A program made the position numbers and the translations under genes. Positions 23,649-34,880 of a stretch of DNA of 64,000 nt are shown piece by piece. The notes beneath the pieces are model-generated. The model saw nothing but the letters and a program-made list of their open reading frames with translations. It was not told the origin of the DNA and made no database searches. The DNA is from Acidianus sp. HS-5 (GTDB lineage: Archaea; Thermoproteota; Thermoprotei_A; Sulfolobales; Sulfolobaceae). The stretch lies in assembly GCF_021655615.1 (NCBI RefSeq), contig NZ_AP025245.1, positions 930,001 through 994,000 on the forward strand, written 5' to 3'. The stretch's first letter is position 1. The number at the start of each line of letters is the position of its first letter.

Positions 23649-23888
23649 TTATGGTAAGTAAACAGTATATATAACCTTATCTTCATTGAATTCTTTATTC
23701 AATATTTTAACACCTTTCTCTTGCATTGCCATCGCCCACATTTCCACTTGATCAGCTTGAACTCCTTGTAATGCAATTATTTTAACCTCTTGGTTACCTC
23801 CAATTTCTAACCAGAACTTCATTAAAGACACTGAAGGAGTATTTGATCCGCAACCTCCAGATTGTTTAGTTAAGTCTAGCTCCTTCAT
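23649..23888 (-). CDS. TusA-like small protein, divergent
   Basis: A 79-residue protein. The plan follows the TusA fold: ELDLTKQSGGCGSNTPSVSL begins the strand and holds a Cys near the usual sulfur-carrier position, then a helix (SLMKFWLEI), a strand (VKIIALQ), a helix (DQVEMWAMAMQEKG) and a final strand pair. The CPxP motif is replaced by CGSNTP. It is one base from the SIS-domain gene upstream and three bases from the membrane protein downstream. The fold is my reading; a sulfur-carrier role is an inference. Confidence 0.55.
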   Translation of the reverse strand: MKELDLTKQSGGCGSNTPSVSLMKFWLEIGGNQEVKIIALQGVQADQVEMWAMAMQEKGVKILNKEFNEDKVIYTVYLP

Positions 23889-23889
23889 A

Positions 23890-24702
23890 TCAGTATATCA
23901 TTGTTGAACTGATATTTAATGTTTCCTTGTCTTCTAAGAAGTAAATTTTGTTCCAGCCCTTTGACTTCATTGTATAAATTAATGATTTTAATAAAGTCCT
24001 TAAATTACAGAATGCGCCTTCACATTCCGTTAAATTGATGTTCATTAATTTCTTTATAGTTTTTTCCCTCTCATCTCCTGAGGAGAAAACTACAACTTCT
24101 CTCGACCTTGAAGAAAATATTGGAGAATGAAAGAATTGCTCTAATCGCTCAAAATTTGAACTCCAACCAAATATTTCAGCTAGTTTCAGATAAGCAAAGT
24201 AAGCAATACCGTAATTTTCTCCCTTACCTATAAAGAACGCTTTATCTTCTAAAATAATTTCCTTATCGCGACCTTTATCCTCTTCAACTCCTGCAATCTT
24301 GTATAATGCACTTAAGGACATCATGAATGATAATGTTCCAGGTAGAACGCGCTTAGGCTTATAAGGTAAATTAATAACTTCATCTGCAAGTTTTGCAAGT
24401 TCAGAATTAGGGTTCGCAGTTATCACGTATATCTTAGTCCTACCTTTAAATTTTCTTGCAAGGCTTATATTTGACTTAGGTTTGCCCGAAACTGAAACTA
24501 TAATAAGGGGCTTATTTATATTCATCCATAAAGCATCATAAGGATCTATCGCCCTAAACTTTCCTTTTGTTTTTCCCTCTATAACTAAGGAAGCAGCGAA
24601 CGAATCTCCTGCACCGGTAACGTAAGCTTCTCCCAATCTTACGTCAGTGTTTACTGTGTAATTTTGACTTATCTCTTCTTCTATGTCTTCTATGATTTCC
24701 AT
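23890..24702 (-). CDS. SIS-domain (phosphosugar-binding) protein
   Basis: A 270-residue protein with one clear SIS module: EAYVTGAGDSFAASLVIEG (~26-44), LIIVSVSGKPKSN (Ser-rich phosphate loop), IYVITANPNSELAKLAD. A second, weaker SIS-like half follows (FFIGKGENYGIAYFAYLKL). SIS proteins isomerise or sense sugar phosphates; this one cannot be assigned further. A Cys cluster (CEGAFC) is near the C-terminus. Divergent from the amidohydrolase-like gene across 56 bases. Confidence 0.8.
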   Translation of the reverse strand: MEIIEDIEEEISQNYTVNTDVRLGEAYVTGAGDSFAASLVIEGKTKGKFRAIDPYDALWMNINKPLIIVSVSGKPKSNISLARKFKGRTKIYVITANPNSELAKLADEVINLPYKPKRVLPGTLSFMMSLSALYKIAGVEEDKGRDKEIILEDKAFFIGKGENYGIAYFAYLKLAEIFGWSSNFERLEQFFHSPIFSSRSREVVVFSSGDEREKTIKKLMNINLTECEGAFCNLRTLLKSLIYTMKSKGWNKIYFLEDKETLNISSTMIY

Positions 24703-24739
24703 TTTACCTTCGAATAATAGACAGTTATAAATTATATTT

Positions 24740-24760
24740 AACTCATAATTTACATGAGTT
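24740..24760. promoter_or_regulatory. Palindromic operator candidate at the start of the amidohydrolase-like operon
   Basis: Arms AACTCAT and ATGAGTT, perfect over seven bases, with a seven-base spacer. It begins where the TATA-like TTATATTTA (24732-24740) ends and runs into the TTG start codon at 24759. A protein bound here would block the transcription start, as archaeal repressors do. No second copy was seen in the window. Confidence 0.45.
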
Positions 24761-25883
24761 GAAGATCCTTATAAAAGCAGGAATAGCCTTTATAAAAGAT
24801 TCCGCACCAGTGCCCAATGCATATTTAGGTGTAAATGATGGGAAAATAGAGGCAGTATCAAGAAGGGAATTAGAAGGCTACGATGATGCTGAATTAATAG
24901 TAGGAGGCTTTGATAGACTGGTTTCTCCAGGCTTTATAACAACACAGAGTTTTATTCAGTTGTACCCTTTCAGATATAGAATATTCTCTGGTAAAGCTAA
25001 TCCTAATGATTTAATATCAACGATATCTAGTAAGGACGCCTATTATTTCTCTTTGCTAGGGGCATACCACTTACTTAGATCTGGAGTAACTACTGTTGTG
25101 GTAACTGAACCTTTCGTAGAACAAGCCGCAAGAGCTGCAAAAACTGTGGGACTAAGGCCTATAGTTTCTGCAGAAATAGGTTGCAATTGGATGAAAGGTG
25201 ATTGGAAGAAAAACTTTGAAAGCTTATACAGTAAATGGATATCTAAGGACGAGAGCGGAATAGTATTGAAAATATGCGATGAGGATGAAGCAGAAGAAGC
25301 TATGAGTATCTCAAGTGAATATAAATTGCCAATATTAGTTGATAGGAACGTTAACTTAGAAAGAATAAATAACGTTTCGCCTTATACTATAGCCTTAGGT
25401 GGAGGAAGTAGAAAAGACCTTGAGAAAATAAGGAAGAATAACTTGAGCTTAGCTTTTACTCCGAGTTTAGAGATTTGTAAATTCACTTTAGGAGCATATA
25501 AACCTTCTATATCAATAGATTTAACTCCAAAATTCGATATTAGAAACGAGATAGGCGTAGCAACATCACGTCTTCTCTTAACTGCAGAAGAATCATTCAA
25601 AGCAGTAACGGAGTGGGGATATTCTCAATTGAAAATAAGCGGTGGAATTTCCGTTGGAAATACTACTGATATTCTGATCTTTGAAGTTAACGAACCTCCA
25701 TCCTATCCTATAGATAAGGAATCGCCTTATGAGAGTTTAATTTATTCCTCATATTCTTTAGAAACCGTAATAGTTAATGGAGAAGCAGTGCTTGATGGAG
25801 GAGTTCCATTAAACGTCGGAACAAAAGACATAGAAGAGGCAAATAGAAAGGTAGAAGAAATTGGAAAAGTGGAAAAAAATTGA
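24759..25883 (+). CDS. Amidohydrolase-fold protein lacking metal ligands
   Basis: A 374-residue protein with the imidazolonepropionase-like layout: N-terminal composite sandwich (MKILIKAGIAFIKDS...AYLGVNDGKIEAV), barrel, and the closing strand TDILIFEVN...VNGEAVLDGG. The hallmark PGF(V)(N)xHxH is PGFITTQSFIQ (~57-67) here, without either His, and the later metal His residues and GTD Asp are also not in place. It therefore looks like a non-catalytic member, perhaps a binding or scaffold protein. TTG start, leaderless (TATA about 25 bases upstream). The end overlaps the Trm5-like gene by 23 bases. Confidence 0.75.
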   Translation: MKILIKAGIAFIKDSAPVPNAYLGVNDGKIEAVSRRELEGYDDAELIVGGFDRLVSPGFITTQSFIQLYPFRYRIFSGKANPNDLISTISSKDAYYFSLLGAYHLLRSGVTTVVVTEPFVEQAARAAKTVGLRPIVSAEIGCNWMKGDWKKNFESLYSKWISKDESGIVLKICDEDEAEEAMSISSEYKLPILVDRNVNLERINNVSPYTIALGGGSRKDLEKIRKNNLSLAFTPSLEICKFTLGAYKPSISIDLTPKFDIRNEIGVATSRLLLTAEESFKAVTEWGYSQLKISGGISVGNTTDILIFEVNEPPSYPIDKESPYESLIYSSYSLETVIVNGEAVLDGGVPLNVGTKDIEEANRKVEEIGKVEKN

Positions 25884-26607
25884 GATTGTAGGAGATATAG
25901 CAATAATAGGGATTCCTTTCAATAAAGAGCCCGAAGATTTGAAGAGTTATGCCAAGGAAATTTTAGATAAGCATCCTTACGTAAAATCCGTATGGGGAAG
26001 ATATAGGGATACAAAAGGGGATTTTAGGTTACCATCATTTTATCATATTTTAGGAGAAAAGAGGAGCGAAACTATTTACAAAGAATATGGATGTGAGTAT
26101 TATTTAGATTTCACTAAAGTATTTTTCTCCTCCAAACTTTCTTTTGAGCATTTAAGAGTTGCCAGAGAGGTAAAAAAGGGAGAAATAATAATAAACATGT
26201 TTGCTGGATATGGGCCATTTTCAATTTTATCCGCAAAACTTGGAAAGCCTAAAATAGTTTATTCTCTAGATATGAATCCATATGCGTATTATTATATGAT
26301 GGCAAACATTGACTTAAACAAGACTTACAATGTGATACCGATATATGGCGATACATTTAAAAGAATTAATGATTTGGAGAGTGCCGATAGAATTATATCT
26401 CCATTACCTGAAAAAGCTGAAGAAGCTTACGAAGTTGCTTTACAAAAAATTAAGCCCGGAGGAGTAATTCACCTCTTCATTGAAATAGAAACTAAGGAAG
26501 ATCCTGTTAAAGAGGCTATGAAAATTTATCCTAAAGCTTTTTTTGGCAGAATAGTTAGGAGCGTAAAACCTTTTAAATATCACATTATATTGGACATCAA
26601 AGCTTAA
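25861..26607 (+). CDS. Trm5-like tRNA (guanine-37 N1) methyltransferase
   Basis: A 248-residue class I SAM methyltransferase of the Trm5/Taw group that methylates G37 or acts on wyosine intermediates in tRNA-Phe. The SAM motif is INMFAGYGPFSI; the next acidic loop is SLDMNPYAYYYMMANIDLN; the catalytic loop SPLPEKAEEAY corresponds to the family N/D-x-P segment. The length fits the short Trm5a-type that lacks the N-terminal D1 domain. The start is TTG inside the end of the previous gene. The exact base target (m1G37 or imG2 step) is open. Confidence 0.82.
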   Translation: MEKWKKIEIVGDIAIIGIPFNKEPEDLKSYAKEILDKHPYVKSVWGRYRDTKGDFRLPSFYHILGEKRSETIYKEYGCEYYLDFTKVFFSSKLSFEHLRVAREVKKGEIIINMFAGYGPFSILSAKLGKPKIVYSLDMNPYAYYYMMANIDLNKTYNVIPIYGDTFKRINDLESADRIISPLPEKAEEAYEVALQKIKPGGVIHLFIEIETKEDPVKEAMKIYPKAFFGRIVRSVKPFKYHIILDIKA

Positions 26608-26635
26608 AATAGTCTAAGTATAACATATTTTCTTA

Positions 26636-26860
26636 ATGATTGATTTAGAAATAATGAGATTAGGTTATATGGCTTCTCAAAAGAAGAGGATAGAGATAGG
26701 AAACTACATTATAAAATTCCATAGGCGAAAAGTTAAGGATACAGATTATATGTATTCTATTGAAGTTTATTTTAGAGGAGAATTAAAACATAGGGGATTT
26801 TTTACCGAATACCAAAACGCTGTCATGTATGCTGGAAAAATAATGTACGCTTTACTTTAA
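26636..26860 (+). CDS. Small conserved-looking protein of unknown function
   Basis: A 74-residue basic protein. It starts MIDLEIMRLGYMASQKKR, then has a beta-rich middle (GNYIIKFHRRKV, YMYSIEVYFRGE) and ends with a helix (AVMYAGKIMYALL). No motif is recognised. It lies in line between the Trm5-like and glutamine-synthetase-like genes, with gaps of 28 and 39 bases, and has similar codon use to its neighbours, so it is probably a real gene of that group. Confidence 0.6.
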   Translation: MIDLEIMRLGYMASQKKRIEIGNYIIKFHRRKVKDTDYMYSIEVYFRGELKHRGFFTEYQNAVMYAGKIMYALL

Positions 26861-26899
26861 TATTTATATTTTACAAATCCTTTTTTCAGTCGATAGAAT

Positions 26900-28186
26900 T
26901 TGATTAAGGACGAGTTACTTGAAATTTTGAAATCTGGAAAAGTAGATTATGTAAGAGTAGAATTCATTGATTTACTAGGTAACGTTAGAGAAAGATCTTT
27001 AAGAAGAGCCGAGTTTGAAAACTTAATATTAAAAGATGCAGGTCTACCGTATCCAGAAAGCTTACTCATGTTAGATTATACAGACTCTCCAATAAAGCTT
27101 AGATATGGGGACGTTTTGGCAATACCAGATTCATCTACATTCATCATTTTACCTTACTTGGAGAGAACTGCAAGAGTTCTTTCATATATTACTTTACCGG
27201 ATTTAACGCCTTCACCATTTTGCAGTAGAGGATTACTCAAGAGGGCTATAGATAAGTTAGAAGAAAAAGGACTTTCAATTCAAGTATCATTTGAACCTAC
27301 ATTTTATCTGGTAAAAGAAAATGAGAACGAAATATCTCCTGCAGATGACTCAAAAGCATTTTCTCCAGAAGGACTAATGGAGGAACAAAATTTTCTTAGA
27401 GATGTTATAAAATACTTAGAGAGTGTGGAAGTTCAAGTGGAGACAATAAATAAACATTACGGCCCTGCGCAATACGAAATAAGATTTGCAGAAAAGGACG
27501 CGTTATCCGCAGCAGATTCTTTAATAACTGCTAGAGAAGTAATAAGGGATTCCGCAAGAATTTATAAGCTGTTCTCAACGTTCATGCCTAAGCCTTTCTC
27601 AAATTATCCAAGTAGCAGTATGGATGTGTACTTCAAACTTACCTCAACTGACGGAAAAGATATGATGACCAATATGAACGATAATAAAGGTTTGGGATTA
27701 AGCGAAATTGTGTATAATTTCTTTGCAGGAGTACTGGAACACATAGGCAGTATAATGGCTTTTGCTTCACCTACAATAAATTCCTATAAAAGATTTAGAG
27801 AAACTGTAACTCCTAGCATATTAGGATTAGGAACTGAAAGGCACTTTATAATCAGAGTACCGAGTAACTTCAAAGATACAAAATCTGTAGAATTTAGATT
27901 AGCAGATCCCTTGTCAAACTCATATTTATTACTCTCTGCGATTATATATTCTGGATTAGATGGAATAGAAAGGAAGTTAGATGTAGAACCTAATGTAGAG
28001 TTAGGATCATTGCCAAATAATCTGGAAGAAGCGTTACGCAAGCTAGATAATGATAATTATATTAAATACTCAATAGGAGCAGAGCTGGTTTCATCTTACA
28101 TTGAATTAAAGAACAGAGAGTTAGAGAGTTATAATAATTATATAACTGATTGGGAAGTTAAAGCCTATCTAAAGGCAGGTTGGTAA
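26900..28186 (+). CDS. Glutamine synthetase-fold protein with altered active site
   Basis: A 428-residue member of the GSI superfamily, with overall order preserved (EFIDLLGNVRER start; HYGPAQYEIRF; MPKPFSNYP; NSYKRF; SVEFRLADPLSNSYLLLSA). Key positions differ: E-x-E is FEPTF (second Glu lost), HHE-x-GPGQ is NKHYGPAQ (metal Glu replaced), the GSGMHVH ATP/metal loop is SSSMDVYF (both His lost), and the Glu flap (GYEAP) reads ETVTPS. Canonical ammonia ligation is thus unlikely; it may use another amine or be regulatory. TTG start. A one-base overlap (TAATG) links it to the alcohol dehydrogenase gene. Confidence 0.82.
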   Translation: MIKDELLEILKSGKVDYVRVEFIDLLGNVRERSLRRAEFENLILKDAGLPYPESLLMLDYTDSPIKLRYGDVLAIPDSSTFIILPYLERTARVLSYITLPDLTPSPFCSRGLLKRAIDKLEEKGLSIQVSFEPTFYLVKENENEISPADDSKAFSPEGLMEEQNFLRDVIKYLESVEVQVETINKHYGPAQYEIRFAEKDALSAADSLITAREVIRDSARIYKLFSTFMPKPFSNYPSSSMDVYFKLTSTDGKDMMTNMNDNKGLGLSEIVYNFFAGVLEHIGSIMAFASPTINSYKRFRETVTPSILGLGTERHFIIRVPSNFKDTKSVEFRLADPLSNSYLLLSAIIYSGLDGIERKLDVEPNVELGSLPNNLEEALRKLDNDNYIKYSIGAELVSSYIELKNRELESYNNYITDWEVKAYLKAGW

Positions 28187-29190
28187 TGAAAGCAGCAGTT
28201 CTTGATCAAATAGGCAGGCCATTAAGCATCAAAGATGTCAAAAAACCAGAAGTTAAAGGTAAAGAAATTCTTTTAAAAGTATTAGCTACTGGCCTATGCC
28301 ACGGAGATTTACATATTATTTTCGGAGAATGGAAGGACGATATACTTGTTAATCCTCCCAGAATATTGGGTCATGAAATTGTAGGAGAAATTACTGAAGA
28401 TTCTGAGCATTTTAAGAAAGGAGATAAAGTTATAGTATATAACGCATTTGGTTGCGGAACTTGCAAATTCTGCAGAAGAGGATATCCTCAGTTTTGTGAA
28501 AAAGTGAAAATCTTAGGAGTTCAAGAAGATGGGGGCTTTGCAGAATACGTTAAAGTGCCGTCAGAAGATAATCTGATAAAGATTGATAACGAGGAGAATC
28601 CAATTAAGATTGCACCATTAGCAGATGCAGGAGTTACGGCATACAATTCCGTGAAGAATATAGAAGAAGATAGCAATGTGGCGTTAATAGGAACAGGTTC
28701 AGTAAGTATGATTGCATTACAAATATTAAAATCTAAAGGAGTTAAAACTACAGTAGTAGGAAGGAATTCGCTAAAATTAAGTAAAGCGTTAGAGCTTGGT
28801 GCTGATAGAATAATCCAAGTAAAGAATTCATATTCTGAAGACTTCTCTGCAAAAATAGGAAGAGAAAAATTTGATTATATCATTGATTACGTAGGTAGTA
28901 ACGAAACATTAAGAGATATAGTTTGGGCATTAGATAGAATGGGAGAGCTAAGAATAGTAGGAGAATTCGGAGGAGAAATGGAAATCTGGGAACAACTTCT
29001 CGTACTTAGAGGGCTTAAAATAAAAGGAATATTGTACGGTACAAAAGATGATATGAGGAATACAGTAAAACTCTATGAAGAAGGCAAAATAAAAACGCTT
29101 GCAGTCCCTTATAAATTGGAAGAAATAAATGAAGCAATTGACGATTTATCAAGTGAAAGAATAATAGGAAGAGCTGTTATAATACCTTAA
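28186..29190 (+). CDS. adh: Zinc-dependent alcohol dehydrogenase (MDR family)
   Basis: A 334-residue medium-chain dehydrogenase. The catalytic zinc site is LCHGD (Cys and nearby) and GHEIVGEI; the structural zinc loop is CGTCKFCRRGYPQFC (four Cys); the NAD(P) fold is VALIGTGSVSMIALQIL. I place the start at ATG 28186, which overlaps the preceding stop by one base; a TTG two codons earlier is possible. It oxidises or reduces an alcohol/aldehyde of unknown nature. Position after the GS-like gene suggests a common pathway. Confidence 0.9.
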   Translation: MKAAVLDQIGRPLSIKDVKKPEVKGKEILLKVLATGLCHGDLHIIFGEWKDDILVNPPRILGHEIVGEITEDSEHFKKGDKVIVYNAFGCGTCKFCRRGYPQFCEKVKILGVQEDGGFAEYVKVPSEDNLIKIDNEENPIKIAPLADAGVTAYNSVKNIEEDSNVALIGTGSVSMIALQILKSKGVKTTVVGRNSLKLSKALELGADRIIQVKNSYSEDFSAKIGREKFDYIIDYVGSNETLRDIVWALDRMGELRIVGEFGGEMEIWEQLLVLRGLKIKGILYGTKDDMRNTVKLYEEGKIKTLAVPYKLEEINEAIDDLSSERIIGRAVIIP

Positions 29191-30184
29191 AGGTAAATGG
29201 TTTACTCTCTACAATTTCAATCTTCCTATCTTGCATGAACTTCTTTATAATTTCAGCGTTTGTCTTAGCATGCATAGTCAGCATTGCTCCAGTAAATTTG
29301 CCTTTATAAAGAGAAGTATAAAGCATAAGCATATCTGACATATGCCTATCTACTCCTGCGTTAGTTTTCAAATCTTCTATTAGTTGAACTGCAGCTTCTT
29401 CTCCTACTTTTTCTGCTCTCTTACCTTTTTCTCCTAAAGAGTCTGAACCCATTATACTCTTACCAAAAGCGGCTAGAGTAATTCCAGTACCTTCGCTTTC
29501 TCCTTGTCTAATGTCCAAAGATATGTCAACATTAACGTTTAGGAATTTCCTTATCACTTCTTCCGCAGATTTTGCCTGCCTCTCTGCAATGTGAGAAGGC
29601 AAAGACGATACATGAGAAATGCCCTTTATTTCCTCAACATTACCAATTTCAGTTATTTCAAATTCTTCTCCCTTTCCAGCAAAGTTGCTCAGCTCTATTA
29701 TCCCTCCTCCTCTAGGATAATGACCTCTTTTTATTAATTTTATCTCGCCCTGTATTCCTATTTTTCTTAAAATTTCCAAATAAACCATTCTCATGTAATC
29801 TATTGTAGGACTTTTAGGAACGTCGGTACCACCTATTATTCGAATTTTTATATTCCTATTGATAATAAGAGGAATTACAGATACTGCTATCAAAGTAACA
29901 CTTCCTGCAGTTGTCACATCTAATGTGAACTCTCCTTCTTTCTTTATCTCATGAGGAATAAATACAAGCTCTTGAGATCCCAAATAATCTCCCTTAGTTT
30001 CTGCAGAGCAAAGCTCTTTCGTTAATTTAACAGCAGACAAATGCTGCCTTTGTAAACCAGGATTTTTCCTCCTAGATCTTATATTATATATCGTAAAAGA
30101 CTTACCAGTAAGTGCGGAAAGCGTTAATGAAGTCCTTAATATTTCCCCTCCTCCTTCACCGAAAGACCCATCTATTTCAATCAT
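29177..30184 (-). CDS. rtcA: RNA 3'-terminal phosphate cyclase
   Basis: A 335-residue RtcA protein that turns RNA 3'-phosphates into 2',3'-cyclic phosphates using ATP. Visible signatures are IDGSFGEGGGEILRTSL at the N-terminus, RRKNPGLQRQHLSAVKL, HYPRGGG and TNAGVDRHMSDMLMLYTSL with the catalytic His in the last. Length is standard. The 3' end overlaps the alcohol dehydrogenase end by 14 bases. Divergent from the 146-residue gene at 30198 with only 13 bases between starts. Confidence 0.95.
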   Translation of the reverse strand: MIEIDGSFGEGGGEILRTSLTLSALTGKSFTIYNIRSRRKNPGLQRQHLSAVKLTKELCSAETKGDYLGSQELVFIPHEIKKEGEFTLDVTTAGSVTLIAVSVIPLIINRNIKIRIIGGTDVPKSPTIDYMRMVYLEILRKIGIQGEIKLIKRGHYPRGGGIIELSNFAGKGEEFEITEIGNVEEIKGISHVSSLPSHIAERQAKSAEEVIRKFLNVNVDISLDIRQGESEGTGITLAAFGKSIMGSDSLGEKGKRAEKVGEEAAVQLIEDLKTNAGVDRHMSDMLMLYTSLYKGKFTGAMLTMHAKTNAEIIKKFMQDRKIEIVESKPFTFKVL

Positions 30185-30197
30185 AATTCCTACTTAT

Positions 30198-30611
30198 ATG
30201 AAGGTCAAAATAAAATCAATACTCAACGTAATAGGTCACGAAGAACTTTACGTTATACCTATTACCTCTAGTGGAAAATATCTTCTAGGTCTGAATTTTT
30301 ATGAAGATATAGAGGGCGGAAGAGTTGCAAGATTTGTGCTCATTTTAGACAAGTATGGTGAAATAACTTCTACTAAGGTAATAGAAGGAGATAAGGGAGT
30401 AGTCTTAGCTGAAGGAATTAAAGAAGATATGGAAAAACTATCTAAAATTATTAAAATAGAGAAAAAGATGATAACCAATAGAATTCCACTCTTCGTGAAC
30501 ATTAAAGTGAAAAACTCTCCAGAAACTCAAGATAGGGGAATTAAAGGCTATGAGAATTATGTTAAACGTTACGGTGAGATACAAGTTTCAAAGCTTACCG
30601 GTCAAGTAACG

Positions 30612-30638
<27 letters not shown>
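30198..30638 (+). CDS. Uncharacterised 146-residue protein
   Basis: No family recognised. The first half is beta-rich (VIPITSSGKYLLGLNFYED, RFVLILDKYGEIT), then charged helices (EGIKEDMEKLSKIIKIEKK) and a C-terminal strand segment. It overlaps the end of the Dpo4 gene by 27 bases (convergent) and is divergent from rtcA. It looks cytosolic. I have no functional clue. Confidence 0.6.
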
Positions 30639-31672
<1,034 letters not shown>

Positions 31673-31676
<4 letters not shown>

Positions 31677-32521
31677 TTACATTTAACATTAATATTAGCA
31701 TCTTTTAACTTTTTTACCACCTCCTCTAGCTTAGGAGAACTTATTCCTCCGAGGTTAGTAACTTTCAAGCCAGCAGCAATTGTAGCAAAACGTAAAGAAT
31801 CTTCTATAGACCGATTATCTATAAAGGAAACATTGAAGGCAGCATCAAACACATCACCTGCCCCAGTAGTATCCATAACTTTAACTTTCATTGCGTTAAC
31901 TTTACAGTCTTCGTCTCCTATTACTTCTGCACCTTCCTTACCTTTCTTAATTACCACAATCTTTGCATTAGCTTTAGTTTTAAGACTCTCATATTCTTTC
32001 TCGTTAACGTAAAGAATATCTACTTCTTCGCCCTCGTACTCAGAAGCATAAGGACCTGGATCGTAGCTTACAATTTTTGCTGAAGGATCTTTATATATGA
32101 CATCGTTAGAGATAGAGGCATAATGTATTACATCAAACATTCCAGAGTACTTTTTAACATCCTCTAAACTGGGTAACAAAGATTGATCAGTTCTTCTAAC
32201 TATAGATATTGAACCGTCATCCCTCAAAAGTATTAAAGCCATGTTAGGCTTTTTGTCACATTCTATCAAAAAATCTAATCCAACTCCTTCTTCTGCCAAA
32301 GGAGTTAATAATGTAGAGACTAAGGGACTTTTGCCTATTTTTGCTAATAACTTTGCACTATGCCCTAACCTATTTACTGCAACGGAATAGTTAGTTGCTG
32401 AACCACCAGGCATGATTTCCATAACATCAGTGTTTATCTTACTATCTACAGAAGGGAAAGCATTAAGCTTAACTATAATATCAATGTTAAACTTGCCTAC
32501 TGCTAGATGAATTGGCCTCAT
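31673..32521 (-). CDS. PfkB/ribokinase-family sugar or nucleoside kinase
   Basis: A 282-residue kinase. It has the PfkB signature one (MPGGSATNYSVAVNRLG, ~33-49) and signature two (DTTGAGDVFDAAF, ~221-233) with the catalytic Asp. The N-terminal lid is short (HLAVGKFNIDIIVK). Substrate could be ribose, a nucleoside, a sugar acid or fructose; not resolvable by eye. Its stop overlaps the start of dpo4. Upstream is the longest gene-free stretch of the window. Confidence 0.88.
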
Positions 32522-32963
32522 GGTGTATTAGAATACTTTGCACAAGTTAAAATCAGTTAGCCGCCACATCTTCACAATTCTGTCCCAAAAGTCTTCATCA
32601 CTAATATTCTATATGGTCCGCGACTATTATTTTTGCTTATATGGATACTGTCGCCGCTGAGCTATAAATTATGCTACTAAACTTAATTCGACTAAAAGTA
32701 TAAGCTATCTCACGTTTTCTAGACATATATAACTTAATGGCAACACTATCCTTATACATACCAATTTTAAGAGATTAATAAATAAAATTTGGAATAAGTA
32801 TAAAGATTAAAAATTCGATAATAGAGCAAACTATCCGTTTCTTCAGATTTTAACAAAATTGGAAAAATTTAAAATATAGTGAAAGGAACAATAGAAATAT
32901 GATTAGATATAATAAGACGTTAAGAGAAGCGTAAACTATGTAAAGGAGTAAGATAAGCTATTA
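32522..32963. other. 442-base gap without a protein gene
   Basis: The only long non-coding interval. The left part (32553-32601) carries a C/D box sRNA on the minus strand. The middle (32602-32760) has an imperfect GCGAC...GTCGC inverted pair and AT-rich stretches, one of which could be the sRNA promoter. The rest (32760-32960) is very A-rich; only frames of ten to fifteen codons are present and none looks coding. The C/D candidate at 32969 lies just past the right edge. Confidence 0.6.
32553..32601 (-). ncRNA. C/D box sRNA (2'-O-methylation guide)
   Basis: Read on the minus strand: C box GUGAUGA (32601-32595), a 12-base guide AGACUUUUGGGA, D' box CAGA, three bases, C' box GUGAAGA, a second 12-base guide UGUGGCGGCUAA and D box CUGA (32556-32553). 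Perfect C and D boxes, one-base-off C' and D' boxes, and two guides of exactly 12 bases are the standard archaeal double-guide design. The predicted targets are RNAs containing UCCCAAAAGUCU and UUAGCCGCCACA, methylated opposite the fifth guide base before each D box. I cannot name the target rRNA or tRNA sites. An A/T-rich TATA-like stretch lies near 32630. Confidence 0.85.
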
Positions 32964-32968
32964 TTAAA

Positions 32969-33019
32969 GTGATGAATGGCCGACGGAACGGATGGATGAA
33001 GTATCAGTTGCCGGGCTGA
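32969..33019 (+). ncRNA. Possible C/D box sRNA overlapping the Nudix 3' end
   Basis: Plus strand: perfect C box GUGAUGA (32969-32975), 13 bases, a D'-like CGGA, a C'-like UGGAUGA, 16 bases and a perfect D box CUGA (33016-33019). The guides would be AUGGCCGACGGAA and the bases before CUGA. The spacing of the second guide is longer than the usual 12, and D' is poor, so this is weaker than the sRNA at 32553. GC-rich content compared with the neighbouring A-rich gap supports an RNA. Confidence 0.4.
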
Positions 33020-33442
33020 ACTTTTCCATGTAATCTCTAATTATTCTATACGTCATTCCCCATATTCTATATTTTTTGTAATAAAAACACTCATCTCCTT
33101 TCTTTAGCTCAGAAAAGCTTACCCAAAAATACTTTGCAACTTCATCTTTATCCCTTTTAATTCTTGAAAGACAAGTCTTACCGAGAAATGCTGCTACAGA
33201 AATATTAGCATTATGTGGAGAATAATAACCAAGAAAGGTAATTATTTCAGGATCAATACCCGTTTCTTCTTTACACTCTCTTTTAGCTGTGGTTTCACAG
33301 CTCTCATTTCCTTCTCTATGTCCTCCAGGTAAAGCCATATCTCCACTCCAAGGATCGTTTGGATTTTCTGATCTTTTTATTAATAAAAATTTATTTTCAC
33401 AACTAATTAATAAAACTACAGCAGCATCACATTCCATGTTTT

Positions 33443-34879
<1,437 letters not shown>

Positions 34880-34880
34880 A

